The notes: generated by a model not told the origin, from the sequence alone. Positions 1 through 6,634 are shown, numbered from the stretch's first letter. The stretch: DNA of 8,746 nucleotides from Actinomycetota bacterium (GCA_016210805.1 JACQTL010000243.1:1-8746), one strand, 5' to 3'. Numbers and translations are program-made.

Positions 1-327
1 CTCCTGCTCGGGGCGTACGACCGTCCCCTGCCGAAGGGGAAGCTCCGGTGGATCGGACAGGTGGGCACGGGCTTCACCGGCCGGATGCTCGACGACCTGA
101 CGTCCCGGCTGGAGCCGCTGGTCCGGAAGGCCCCGGCCATCGACGACCCGGAGCTCGCGAAGGTGAAGGGGGCCCGGTTCGTGGAGCCGGAGCTGGTCTG
201 CGAGGTCGAGTTCCTCCAGATCACCGCGGCCGGGAAGCTCCGGGCGCCCTCCTACAAGGGCCTCCGCCCCGACAAGCCGCCGGAGGACTGCGTGCTGGAG
301 CGGCCGAGGCGATCCCGCGCTACGTGA
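1..327 (+). CDS. ATP-dependent DNA ligase, C-terminal part (LigD/LigC type), 5' truncated by window edge
   Basis: The reading frame is open from the first base and ends at TGA 325-327, giving the last 108 residues of a longer protein. The segment LLLGAYDRPLPKGKLRWIGQVGTGFT, followed by a helix ending in LEPL, then VEPELVCEVEF and SYKGLRPDKPPED, matches the OB-fold domain that closes ATP-dependent DNA ligases of the LigD/LigC family. These enzymes seal nicks by lysine adenylation, and in actinobacteria they often serve Ku-dependent end joining or other repair. The catalytic lysine motif and nucleotidyltransferase domain lie upstream of the window, so I cannot tell whether this is a stand-alone ligase or the end of a multidomain LigD. 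The last dozen residues (ERPRRSRAT) are basic and unlike typical family ends. The gene converges on the DUF5319 gene across 63 bases. Family assignment is firm; subtype is inference. Confidence 0.87.
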   Translation, partial: LLLGAYDRPLPKGKLRWIGQVGTGFTGRMLDDLTSRLEPLVRKAPAIDDPELAKVKGARFVEPELVCEVEFLQITAAGKLRAPSYKGLRPDKPPEDCVLERPRRSRAT

Positions 328-390
328 TCGCCGGGAGCAGGTAGGCGGCGATGTCCCCCAGCGGAGCCGGGTCGGTCGGCCGTTCCCGGA

Positions 391-978
391 TCAGAAGGGC
401 TCGAAGCCGGCGCGGACCAGGATGGCCCTGGCGTCCCGCTCGTCGAAGCCCCGGTCCACGAGCTCGCGGTAGATCCTCAGGGCACCGAGGGACCGCCCGC
501 ACCGGGGGCAGAACCCGTACTGGGGCTCGATGGGGAACGCGCACCACGGGCACGACGTGGCCTGGACGGCGTCCGTGCCGTCCAGCCCCGCGTCGGACAG
601 GGCGTCGATGTAGCCCTTCCCGTAGTCCCACTGGATGTACTCGTCCTCGCGCGGCTCGAAGGCGGGCTCGTGCATCCGGGGCTCGCCGGTGTCGAGCATG
701 TGCTCGAGGCTCTCCCGGAGGAGGTCCCAGTCGTAGAAGTGGTTCGAGCCGCAGTCGGGGCAGGCGATCACCACGCCCTTGACCCCCTGGGCCTCGAAGG
801 CCCGGCGCATGCCGGAGAGGTCGTCGAGGTCGGCCTGGACGTCCTCCTTCTCCCGGGGGTCCAGGTCGCGGGGGCCCTCCCGGTCCTCGGTCTCGTCGCC
901 GTCCTCTCCGTGGTCGTCGCGCTCGTCGCCGTCGTCCTCGAAGTCGTCGTCCTCGCCGAAGGGGCGGTCCTCAGCCAT
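391..978 (-). CDS. DUF5319-family protein with acidic N-terminus and extra C-terminal zinc ribbon
   Basis: Predicted 195 residues; ATG at 978 is preceded by GGAGG with a 6-base spacer inside the upstream gene. Residues 1-38 are almost all Asp, Glu, Gly and Arg and are probably disordered. Residues about 38-128 match the actinobacterial DUF5319 family as I remember it: an EDVQADLDDL helix, then GVVIACPDCGSNHFYDWDLLR, then RMHEPAF and WDYGKGY. The pair C73/C76 lies in this core. A second cysteine set, C143/C146 and C157/C160, reads CPWC...CPRCG and looks like a separate zinc ribbon, followed by a helical tail (RIYRELVDRGFDERDARAIL). DUF5319 proteins I recall are about 120-130 residues, so this C-terminal part is an addition. 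The start overlaps the end of the deacetylase gene by 8 bases, implying translational coupling. Function is unknown; the zinc sites would suit nucleic-acid or protein binding, which is inference. Confidence 0.85.
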   Translation of the reverse strand: MAEDRPFGEDDDFEDDGDERDDHGEDGDETEDREGPRDLDPREKEDVQADLDDLSGMRRAFEAQGVKGVVIACPDCGSNHFYDWDLLRESLEHMLDTGEPRMHEPAFEPREDEYIQWDYGKGYIDALSDAGLDGTDAVQATSCPWCAFPIEPQYGFCPRCGRSLGALRIYRELVDRGFDERDARAILVRAGFEPF

Positions 979-1741
979 CGGCGCCCTCCACCGCCCCCTC
1001 CACGGAGGCCTCCGCGGCCTCCAGGGTGGCCTCCTCCCCGTCGTCCGGGCGGACCAGCGCGAACGTCCGGAAGCCCTCCGCGTACTCCATGCCGGCCCGC
1101 GCGCCGAGCTCCCGGGCGCGGTCGCGGACCAGCTCCTCCGCCGGGAACCCGGCCAGCTGCGACCGGTGCCGTCCGAGGGCCTCGATCTTCACGTCGATCG
1201 TCTCGGTCACGTCGACGAAGGTATCGGCGTCCTCCGCGGTCAGCCACAGGCTGGGCACCTCGAAGGGCTCGAACCCCTCGTCCAGGAGCTCGGAGAACTG
1301 GGGCCGGGTGGGCGCGTCCGGGTTCACCGCGCAGAGCACCGCCTCGCCGGCCACCCGGTGGTCGGGGTGGTTGATGTACTCGCCCCGGGCCCACCGCCGC
1401 GAGGGGTCCGGGCCGACCAGCACGTCGGGGCGGATCCGGCGGACCTCCCGGGTCACCGCGCGGCGGAGGTCCATCGTGAGCTCCAGGGAGCCGTCCACGA
1501 ACCCCAGGAAGCTCACCGACCGGACGCCGAGCACCTCGCAGGCCTCCCGGAGCTCGCGTTCGCGGGTCCGGGCGATCTCCTCGCGCACGGCCCCCGGCTC
1601 GTTGGAGCCCGCCGAGCCGTCGGTGATGCACGCGTAGTGGACCTCCGTCCCCTCCCGGGCCCAGGCGGCGACGGTGCCGCCGCACATGAACTCGGCGTCG
1701 TCGGGATGGGCGAACACGACCAGCGCTCGGGCGAACCGCAC
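971..1741 (-). CDS. LmbE/PIG-L family zinc-dependent N-acetylglucosaminyl deacetylase-like protein
   Basis: Predicted 256 residues from GTG at 1741. The protein opens with a beta strand and the family motif AHPDD (residues 11-15), followed by CGGT and an ITDGSAGSNEPG loop (D41); the second metal-site motif NHPDH is at 124-128. H12, D15 and H128 are the expected zinc ligands and D14 the expected catalytic base, by analogy with MshB. Such enzymes remove N-acyl groups from GlcNAc-type substrates; in actinobacteria they include MshB and Mca of mycothiol metabolism. I cannot separate those from other LmbE members here. An upstream in-frame GTG at 1783 would add 14 residues (CSSFARASF...) unlike the family, whose members start just before the first strand, so I prefer 1741. 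No Shine-Dalgarno precedes 1741, but a -10-like hexamer sits 7 bases upstream. The last 20 residues are an acidic Ala/Glu tail. The gene is coupled to the DUF5319 gene downstream. Confidence 0.88.
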   Translation of the reverse strand: MRFARALVVFAHPDDAEFMCGGTVAAWAREGTEVHYACITDGSAGSNEPGAVREEIARTRERELREACEVLGVRSVSFLGFVDGSLELTMDLRRAVTREVRRIRPDVLVGPDPSRRWARGEYINHPDHRVAGEAVLCAVNPDAPTRPQFSELLDEGFEPFEVPSLWLTAEDADTFVDVTETIDVKIEALGRHRSQLAGFPAEELVRDRARELGARAGMEYAEGFRTFALVRPDDGEEATLEAAEASVEGAVEGADG

Positions 1742-1748
1742 GCCGGCC

Positions 1749-1754
1749 AGCGTA
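1749..1754 (-). promoter_or_regulatory. Putative -10 element of a leaderless deacetylase transcript
   Basis: On the minus strand the hexamer TACGCT (pattern TANNNT) ends 7 bases before the GTG at 1741, the spacing expected if transcription begins at the start codon. No Shine-Dalgarno is present, which fits a leaderless mRNA, common in actinobacteria. No -35 match is visible 17 bases upstream. Confidence 0.35.
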
Positions 1755-1790
1755 AACGAAGCCCTCGCGAAGCTGCTACACACTCGGTGG

Positions 1791-2231
1791 ATGGACCCCG
1801 GCGCACGGACCTCCCACGAGGCCGGGGGGCTGCCTGACGGCCCGCCCGGGATCCCCGGGGCCGTGCTGTCCGCGGTCGTGGGCGGCCTGTGGGGGCTGGC
1901 CGGCTACCTGATCCTGTGGGGGCACGTCCCCCTCGTGGTGAGCCGGTCCTTCGTCCAGAGCAGGCTCGGCACGGCGCTGCTGCTCCCGGTCCGCGCCGTG
2001 TTGTGGGGGATCCGCATGTTCGAAGAGCACGTCGCCGGCCGTCCCGTCCACCTGGCCGACAGCAACTGGTGGATCGGGGCCGTGGCCGGGGCCATCGGCG
2101 CGGCGATCGGGGCCGGCGGGTTCCTCCTCTCCCGGGCGGCCTTCCGAGGCCTCGCCCGGTCCAGGGCCCCCGGCCCCGGCGCACCTGAACCCCATGGCCG
2201 GCCCGGACCGCCCGGCCGGGGCCCCGGGTGA
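1791..2231 (+). CDS. Small glycine-rich membrane protein, uncharacterised
   Basis: Predicted 146 residues from ATG 1791. I do not recognise the family. Hydrophobic segments lie at about 23-50 (AVLSAVVGGLWGLAGYLILW), 60-76 (TALLLPVRAVLWGI, weaker and possibly amphipathic) and 93-114 (WWIGAVAGAIGAAIGAGGFLL). The last contains G96xxxG100 and G103xxxG107 spacing, a glycine-zipper pattern that favours tight helix packing in membranes. The C-terminal 30 residues are Pro/Gly/Arg-rich and probably disordered. The frame extends upstream to 1674, but that part overlaps the deacetylase and has no membrane character. ATG 1791 has no proper Shine-Dalgarno (GGTGG abuts it), and TACACA lies 8 bases upstream, so translation may be leaderless. 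It is divergent from the deacetylase across 49 bases and 87 bases before the histidine kinase on the same strand. A membrane location is well supported; the role is unknown. Confidence 0.7.
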   Translation: MDPGARTSHEAGGLPDGPPGIPGAVLSAVVGGLWGLAGYLILWGHVPLVVSRSFVQSRLGTALLLPVRAVLWGIRMFEEHVAGRPVHLADSNWWIGAVAGAIGAAIGAGGFLLSRAAFRGLARSRAPGPGAPEPHGRPGPPGRGPG

Positions 2232-2305
2232 GCGGGCCTGCCCGGAACGGCCGGGCCCTCCCGCCGGTCGTCAAGGCCGACCGCGCTGGACCCGATACCC
2301 AGATT

Positions 2306-2310
2306 GGAGG
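2306..2310 (+). promoter_or_regulatory. Ribosome binding site of the histidine kinase gene
   Basis: GGAGG lies 8 bases before ATG 2319. It decides the start against an in-frame TTG at 2304 that would overlap the site itself. Confidence 0.75.
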
Positions 2311-2318
2311 GCATCGCG

Positions 2319-3848
2319 ATGGACCGGACCACGCCAGTCGCTCCGGCACGGCCACGGATCGTGGCCCGGTTCGCCGTGGGCAGCCTGGTCGTGCTGATCC
2401 TGATCGGGGCCGGCGTGTCGATCCTCGCCGCCCGGAACATCCGCGCGGGAAAGGAGGAGGCCGCCACCTTCCACGCCGTGTACGTGGCCGACAACGTGCT
2501 CGGCCCGTTCCTCCGGGATCGCGACCTCACCCGGCCGCTCGACGCCACCGAGCACGCCGAGGTCCTCGGCTTCGTGCGGCTCCACGTGCTCTCCGACCGG
2601 CAGGTCGTCCTGGTCCGCGTATGGGCCCCGGACGGGACGATCCTCTACTCGGACGACGAGGGCGAGGTCGGTCAGTCCTTCCCCGAGAAGTCCGAGGACC
2701 TCGCGGCGGTGATGCGGGGGGAGATAGAGAGCGAGGTCTCGGCGGTGATCGAGCCCGGCGAGCCGGACGGCGGCCCCCCCTCCCGGGCCCGGGTCTACGA
2801 GGCCTACGTGCCACTCAGCACCCGCCCGGGCGACCCCCCCCTCGCCGTCGCCGAGTTCTACCAGGACTACGAGCACATCGAGGCCGCGGTCGACGACCAG
2901 TTCGGTGAGCTCACCGTGATCTTCGGCATCGGCCTCGTCCTCCTCTTCCTCGCCCTGATGCCCATCGCCACCAAGGCCTCGGGGGCCCTCCGGCGGCAGA
3001 ACGCCGAGCTGGAGCGCCAGGCCGCCCGCCTGTCCGTGCTGCTGGCCAGGGAGCAGGAGACCGTGGCCGAGCTCCAGGAGCTGAACCGCATGAAGAGCGA
3101 CTTCGTGGCCACCGCCTCGCACGAGCTCCGGAGCCCGCTCACCGCGATCCTGGGGTTCGCCAGGCTGCTCAGGCGCCCCGAGTTCGACCAGGACCCCGCC
3201 TCCCGACACGAGTTCCTCGAGTCGATGGAGCGCCAGGGCGACCGGCTCTTCCGCCTGATCGAGAACCTCCTGACCACGGCCCGGCTGGAGGGCGAGGGCG
3301 TCCCCCTCGAGACCCAGCGCTTCGACCTGGCCGCGCTGGTCGGCGACGTGGCCGAGGGCCTCCACGCGAGCGAGAGGATCCGGGTGGACATCCCGGAGGA
3401 GGGCATCGAGATGGAGACGGACCGGGACCGCCTGGCCGAGGTCGTCTCCAACCTCGTGGAGAACGCCCTGAAGTACTCGCCGCCGGCCTCGCCCGTGGAC
3501 GTGGGGGGCCGCCTCTCGGGAGCCCGGATCCGGCTGTGGGTCCGGGACCGCGGGGTGGGGATCCCGCCCGAGAGCCTGGACCGGATCTTCGATCGCTTCT
3601 GGCAGGCCGACGGGTCGGCCACCCGGACGGTGGGAGGCGTGGGCCTCGGCCTCTACCTGGTCCGCCGGCTCGTGGGGCTGCTCGGCGGTGAGATCGAGGT
3701 CGAGAGCGAGGTGGGGCGGGGGACCTGCTTCACCGTGGACATCCCCCGCCGCCACCGGGCCGCGTCCCCGAGCGCCCCGGCGGATACGAAGGGTCCGGAG
3801 GCCCGCCCGGAGAGCGCCGGGCGTGCCGTTCGCGCCGGCGCCGTCTGA
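2319..3848 (+). CDS. Membrane-bound sensor histidine kinase (orphan)
   Basis: Predicted 509 residues. Layout: a transmembrane helix at about 15-38; an extracytoplasmic sensor region at about 39-196 containing VRVWAPDGTILYSDDEGEVG and later VYEAYVPLS, reminiscent of PAS/Cache-type sensor folds; a second membrane helix at about 200-219; a coiled-coil linker rich in Glu, Gln and Leu (226-258); a HisKA domain with SHELRSPLT, where H268 is the expected phosphorylated histidine; and a HATPase domain with N box NLVENALKYS (N378, N382), DRGVGI (D410), an F box (IFDRFWQ) and GVGLGL. All motifs needed for kinase activity are present. The last 30 residues are Ala/Pro/Arg-rich and probably disordered. 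No response regulator is adjacent, which is unusual because most such kinases sit beside one. The gene converges on the ABC permease across 21 bases. The signal sensed and the partner regulator are unknown. Confidence 0.93.
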   Translation: MDRTTPVAPARPRIVARFAVGSLVVLILIGAGVSILAARNIRAGKEEAATFHAVYVADNVLGPFLRDRDLTRPLDATEHAEVLGFVRLHVLSDRQVVLVRVWAPDGTILYSDDEGEVGQSFPEKSEDLAAVMRGEIESEVSAVIEPGEPDGGPPSRARVYEAYVPLSTRPGDPPLAVAEFYQDYEHIEAAVDDQFGELTVIFGIGLVLLFLALMPIATKASGALRRQNAELERQAARLSVLLAREQETVAELQELNRMKSDFVATASHELRSPLTAILGFARLLRRPEFDQDPASRHEFLESMERQGDRLFRLIENLLTTARLEGEGVPLETQRFDLAALVGDVAEGLHASERIRVDIPEEGIEMETDRDRLAEVVSNLVENALKYSPPASPVDVGGRLSGARIRLWVRDRGVGIPPESLDRIFDRFWQADGSATRTVGGVGLGLYLVRRLVGLLGGEIEVESEVGRGTCFTVDIPRRHRAASPSAPADTKGPEARPESAGRAVRAGAV

Positions 3849-3869
3849 CCCGGCCGTCCGGCCCTCCCC

Positions 3870-4940
3870 TCAGGCCCTGGCGAACCGGAAGTTGCGAGCG
3901 GCGATGGCGAACGACACCGCCACCCAGGCGCCGAGCAGGGCGAGCTGCGGCCCGGTCCGCAGGATGGACTCCCCGTCGATGGCCACGGTGCGCATCGCCT
4001 CGATCAACGGCGTGAGGGGCAGGTACCGGACCACGACCTGCATGACCTCGGGGAGCGTCTCGGTCGGGAAGAACACCCCGGACAGGAACATCATGGGCAG
4101 GGCCACGGCGTTCGCGATGCCCTGGGCGGCGTCGGGGTTGGCCGCCCGGCCCGCCACGGCGAACCCGAGGTTCAGGAAGATCAGGTTCGCCACGGTGGCC
4201 AGGGCGAAGAGCCACAGCACGTTCCCGTAGAGGTTCGCCCCGAACACGTAGACCCCCACGGCCAGGATCAGGGCGGCCTGGACCAGCGCGAGGGCCAGGC
4301 GGGCCACGACCTGGGCGGTGAGGAACTTCACCGGCCGCAGCGGCGTGGCCAGGATCCGCTTCAGGATGCGCTGCTCGCGGAACCGGGAGATGGCCACCGA
4401 CATCCCGATGATCGAGAAGTTCATCACGCCCATGGCCACCAGGCCGGGGAGCAGGAAGTCGTAGTACTCGACCGACTTCCCGGCGATCCCCCGCGACTCC
4501 ACCGCGACGGGGGGCGGATCCACCCCCGCGATCTGCAGGTTCATGACCCCGGCGAGCCGCTCGATCGCCGAGATGGCGAACTGGTTCGTCTCGAAGTTCG
4601 TCTCGTTGTACAGTACAAAGAGCAAGAGGGGCTGGCCGGGGGCGGCGGCCGGGACGCCCAGGACGACGTCCCAGTAGCCCTTCACGAGCTCGTCCCTGGC
4701 CACGTCGAGCGACCGCAGGGACGTGACGCTGAAGGCGTCGATCTCCCCCAGGCCGTCGAGGAGGCCCTCCGAAACTGGGGATCCCTCCTCGACCACCACG
4801 GCGATGTCGACGTCCGGGACGTCGGTGAAGTCGAACAGGCCGAAGATCACGGCGAAGATCACGGGGAAGGCCAGGGCCCAGAACAGGGCCTGCTTGTCCC
4901 GGTACAGCAGCTTCAGGCTCGAGACGATCAGCTTGCCCAT
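3870..4940 (-). CDS. ABC-2 type transporter permease (ABC2_membrane_3-like)
   Basis: Predicted 356 residues. One N-terminal membrane helix (FWALAFPVIFAVIFGLF, about 20-37) is followed by a soluble region of roughly 125 residues outside the membrane (VDIAVVVEEG...), then about five helices in the C-terminal half (about 163-185, 211-233, 240-262, 279-300 and 332-349). FREQRILKRILATPLRP and the LSGVFFPTETLPEVMQ segment are characteristic of ABC-2 export permeases. With the ATPase encoded just upstream it should form an exporter for a lipid, peptide or drug-like substrate. Start choice: ATG 4940 has GGGAG 8 bases upstream; a GTG at 4949 would overlap the ATPase stop codon (GTGA) and add three residues, with only GGAG 9 bases away. 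I prefer 4940, but either couples the two genes tightly. The substrate cannot be read from sequence. Confidence 0.9.
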   Translation of the reverse strand: MGKLIVSSLKLLYRDKQALFWALAFPVIFAVIFGLFDFTDVPDVDIAVVVEEGSPVSEGLLDGLGEIDAFSVTSLRSLDVARDELVKGYWDVVLGVPAAAPGQPLLLFVLYNETNFETNQFAISAIERLAGVMNLQIAGVDPPPVAVESRGIAGKSVEYYDFLLPGLVAMGVMNFSIIGMSVAISRFREQRILKRILATPLRPVKFLTAQVVARLALALVQAALILAVGVYVFGANLYGNVLWLFALATVANLIFLNLGFAVAGRAANPDAAQGIANAVALPMMFLSGVFFPTETLPEVMQVVVRYLPLTPLIEAMRTVAIDGESILRTGPQLALLGAWVAVSFAIAARNFRFARA

Positions 4941-4945
4941 CCCCG

Positions 4946-5962
4946 TCACTCCCTCAGGCTCCGGCCGGTCAGCGAGAGGAACACGTCCTCCAGCGTCGCC
5001 GGCAGCACCCGGACGTCGTCCACCTCCACGCCCCGCCCCGACGCCCAGTCCAGGAACGAGGGGAGGGTCACCTGGGCCCTGGACACCCGGAGCTCGTGGG
5101 TGGCCGCGCCGTTCGCGGGGGAGGCCACCTCGACCACCCCGGGCAGCGCGGCGAGCTCGCCGTCGTTCACGTCCTGGTGCGTGGCGAACACGATCCGGTA
5201 GGCCGCCGGGAGCCCGTGGATCAGCTCGAGCGGCGTGTCGAGGGCCTGGATCCGGCCGTTGTCGATGATGGCCACCCGGTCGCAGAGGAACTCGGCCTCC
5301 TCCATGTAGTGGGTGGTGAGGACGACCGTGGTCCCCTCGTCGTGGATGGCCTGGACCAGGTCCCAGAGGTTCCGGCGGGCCTGGGGGTCGAGCCCCGTGG
5401 TCGGCTCGTCCAGGAACACGACCTCGGGGTCGTTGACCAGGGAGGCCACGATGGAGAACCGCTGGGCCTGCCCCCCGGACAGCTGCTTGACCAGGGCCTT
5501 GCGCTTGTCGAGGAGGCCGACCTTGTCGAGGAGGGCCTCCGGGGCGACCTGCCGGGGGTAGAACGACCCGAACAGGTCGAGGATCTCCTCCAGGGTCAGG
5601 TAGTCGAAGTACGCCCCGGCCTGTAGCTGTACGCCGATCCGCTCCTTCATCCGGTTCCGGTCGCGGTGGGAGTCGAGCCCCAGGACCCGCGTGACGCCGG
5701 CCGTCGGGGACTGGAGGCCCTCGACGATCTCCAGGGTGGTCGTCTTCCCGGCGCCGTTCGGCCCCAGGAACCCGAACACCTCGCCCCGGGCCACCGAGAA
5801 CGAGACCCCGTCCACGGCGGTGAGGGTGCCCCCGCCGGGGGCCGGGAACGTCTTCTCGAGGTCGACGACCTCTACGGCCGGTTCCCGGCTCGCTCCGCCC
5901 TCGGCCTCGGCGGACCCCGTCGGACGGGCCTCCCGCTCGCCGGGACGCGTCGTCGCGCTCAT
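4946..5962 (-). CDS. ABC transporter ATP-binding protein (DrrA-like exporter ATPase)
   Basis: Predicted 338 residues with a full set of ABC motifs: Walker A GPNGAGKTT (67-75, K73), Q-loop in GVQLQ (Q114), signature LSGGQ (161-165), Walker B VVFLDEP with catalytic E186, D-loop region GLDP, and H218 of the H-loop. After the ATPase core comes a C-terminal extension (about 245-338) ending PATLEDVFLSLTGRSLRE, typical of ATPases paired with ABC-2 permeases such as daunorubicin-type exporters. The protein should power the permease encoded immediately downstream. The first 28 residues are a polar, low-complexity tail. ATG 5962 overlaps the padR stop codon as ATGA (4 bases), with GGAGG close upstream; the frame continues upstream to 6262, but that part is out-of-frame padR sequence and is excluded. 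Regulation is presumably through the PadR-controlled promoter. Confidence 0.95.
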   Translation of the reverse strand: MSATTRPGEREARPTGSAEAEGGASREPAVEVVDLEKTFPAPGGGTLTAVDGVSFSVARGEVFGFLGPNGAGKTTTLEIVEGLQSPTAGVTRVLGLDSHRDRNRMKERIGVQLQAGAYFDYLTLEEILDLFGSFYPRQVAPEALLDKVGLLDKRKALVKQLSGGQAQRFSIVASLVNDPEVVFLDEPTTGLDPQARRNLWDLVQAIHDEGTTVVLTTHYMEEAEFLCDRVAIIDNGRIQALDTPLELIHGLPAAYRIVFATHQDVNDGELAALPGVVEVASPANGAATHELRVSRAQVTLPSFLDWASGRGVEVDDVRVLPATLEDVFLSLTGRSLRE

Positions 5963-6555
5963 CGCCCCTCCCGTTCCTCGATCAGCTTCGTGACGTCGTC
6001 GGCCCACCGGACCCGGGCCCGGGCGTGGACCAGGCCGGCCCGGAGGGTGAGGTACTGGTGGAACGTCTCCTCGTCGTCGATCCCGTACGAGCGCATGTCG
6101 CGCTCGATCCCCAGGTACGTGGCCAGCTCGGCGGCGGCCCGCTCCCTGTAGCCGGCGATCTGCGCGAGGAGGCCCTCCCGGCTCATCCGGGCCCCGAAGA
6201 AGACCTTGACCAGGAACCCGACGCGCACCACGTCGGGCTCGACGTCGCCGCGCTCCAGCCACTCCCGGAGGGCCGCCTCGCCACCGCCCGTGATCCGGTA
6301 CAGCCGCTTGTCGGGAACCCCGCGCTGCTCGACCTCGCGGCTCTCGGCGTAGCCGAGATCCTCCAGCCGGCGGAGCTCGGAGTACAGATGGCTCTTGGCC
6401 GGGCTCCAGAAGAACCCCACCGAGCCCTGGGCCGCCTTGAGCAGGTCGTACCCGGAGCTCTCCCCGGCCACGGCCAGGAGGCCGAGCACCGAGTAGGAGG
6501 TCGTGGGCAGGTCGGGGGCGGACCCCGCTCCCTCCGTCTTCCGGGCCTCCGCCAT
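5959..6555 (-). CDS. PadR family transcriptional regulator
   Basis: Predicted 198 residues. The N-terminal winged helix-turn-helix spans about 20-90: SYSVLGLLAVAGESSGYDLLK, then the recognition region WSPAKSHLYSELRRLEDLGY, then the wing (VPDKRLYRITGGGEAALREWL). The C-terminal half (about 110-195) is the helical PadR dimerisation domain (GLLAQIAGYRERAAAEL, HQYLTLRAGLVHARARVRW). PadR proteins usually repress an adjacent exporter or stress gene and let go on binding a small ligand. Here the gene is first in an operon with the ATPase (ATGA overlap) and permease, and two inverted repeats lie just upstream, so autoregulation is the natural inference. ATG 6555 has AGGAG only 2 bases away, a short spacer. 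The first 17 residues (Ala/Gly/Glu-rich) precede the domain, and a later start is not available as ATG or GTG before it. Family assignment is firm; the ligand is unknown. Confidence 0.95.
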   Translation of the reverse strand: MAEARKTEGAGSAPDLPTTSYSVLGLLAVAGESSGYDLLKAAQGSVGFFWSPAKSHLYSELRRLEDLGYAESREVEQRGVPDKRLYRITGGGEAALREWLERGDVEPDVVRVGFLVKVFFGARMSREGLLAQIAGYRERAAAELATYLGIERDMRSYGIDDEETFHQYLTLRAGLVHARARVRWADDVTKLIEEREGR

Positions 6556-6587
6556 CGCTCCTGGCTGGGGGCTCTCCCCGTTTGCAC

Positions 6588-6593
6588 GTTCTA
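6588..6593 (-). promoter_or_regulatory. Possible -10 box for the padR-ABC operon
   Basis: Minus-strand TAGAAC resembles the -10 consensus and would give a leader of about 25 bases before the padR ATG. No clear -35 is present 17 bases upstream. TAAACT inside inverted repeat 1 is the competing candidate. The rest of the 6556-6688 intergenic stretch shows no open frame or stem that I can support. Confidence 0.25.
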
Positions 6594-6599
6594 CCTGGT

Positions 6600-6618
6600 C
6601 TAGTTTAACTGAAACTAG
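6600..6618. promoter_or_regulatory. Inverted repeat 1 upstream of padR, probable operator
   Basis: Arms CTAGTTT (6600-6606) and AAACTAG (6612-6618) are perfect reverse complements around a 5-base spacer. It lies 45 bases upstream of the padR start in a short AT-rich island within very GC-rich DNA, and contains a TANNNT hexamer on the minus strand (TAAACT, 6602-6607) that could be a -10 box. PadR regulators commonly bind such palindromes over their own promoter; that this is a PadR site is inference. Confidence 0.6.
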
Positions 6619-6634
6619 TACGGTCAGTACCGTA
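6619..6634. promoter_or_regulatory. Inverted repeat 2 upstream of padR, probable second operator
   Basis: Arms TACGGT (6619-6624) and ACCGTA (6629-6634) are perfect reverse complements around CAGT, and the repeat directly abuts inverted repeat 1. The same stretch holds two copies of AGTAC followed by SG, 9 bases apart (6617 and 6626). The arms differ from repeat 1, so this could be a second PadR half-site arrangement or a site for another regulator. Confidence 0.5.

Noticed and set aside
300..344. Possible frameshift near the ligase end, where another frame reads AEAIPRYVIAGSR
   Set aside because: The alternative tail shows no match to the family end that I know, and the ligase frame already contains the conserved SYKGLRPDKPP segment. 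No evidence for disruption.
890..960. Repetitive GTC/CTC-rich tract that looks like a simple repeat
   Set aside because: It is the coding sequence of the acidic Asp/Glu N-terminus of the DUF5319 protein, with no regular period.
779..1837. Long plus-strand open frame opposite the deacetylase and DUF5319 genes
   Set aside because: The composition is repetitive Ser/Arg/Gly/Pro and there is no recognisable domain; the minus strand carries clear LmbE and DUF5319 motifs.
2271..3755. Long open frame (about 494 codons) on the minus strand opposite the histidine kinase
   Set aside because: Its translation is a His/Glu/Gly/Leu-rich shadow with no domain, while the opposite strand encodes a kinase with every expected motif. 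Long antisense frames are normal at this GC content.
3849..3869. Small GGCC/GGCC stem between the converging kinase and permease genes as a terminator
   Set aside because: Only a 4-bp stem with a 4-base loop and no T tract; such stems occur by chance in GC-rich DNA.
6025..6603. Plus-strand open frame opposite padR
   Set aside because: It lies entirely opposite a clear PadR winged-helix gene and its promoter region, and shows no domain.
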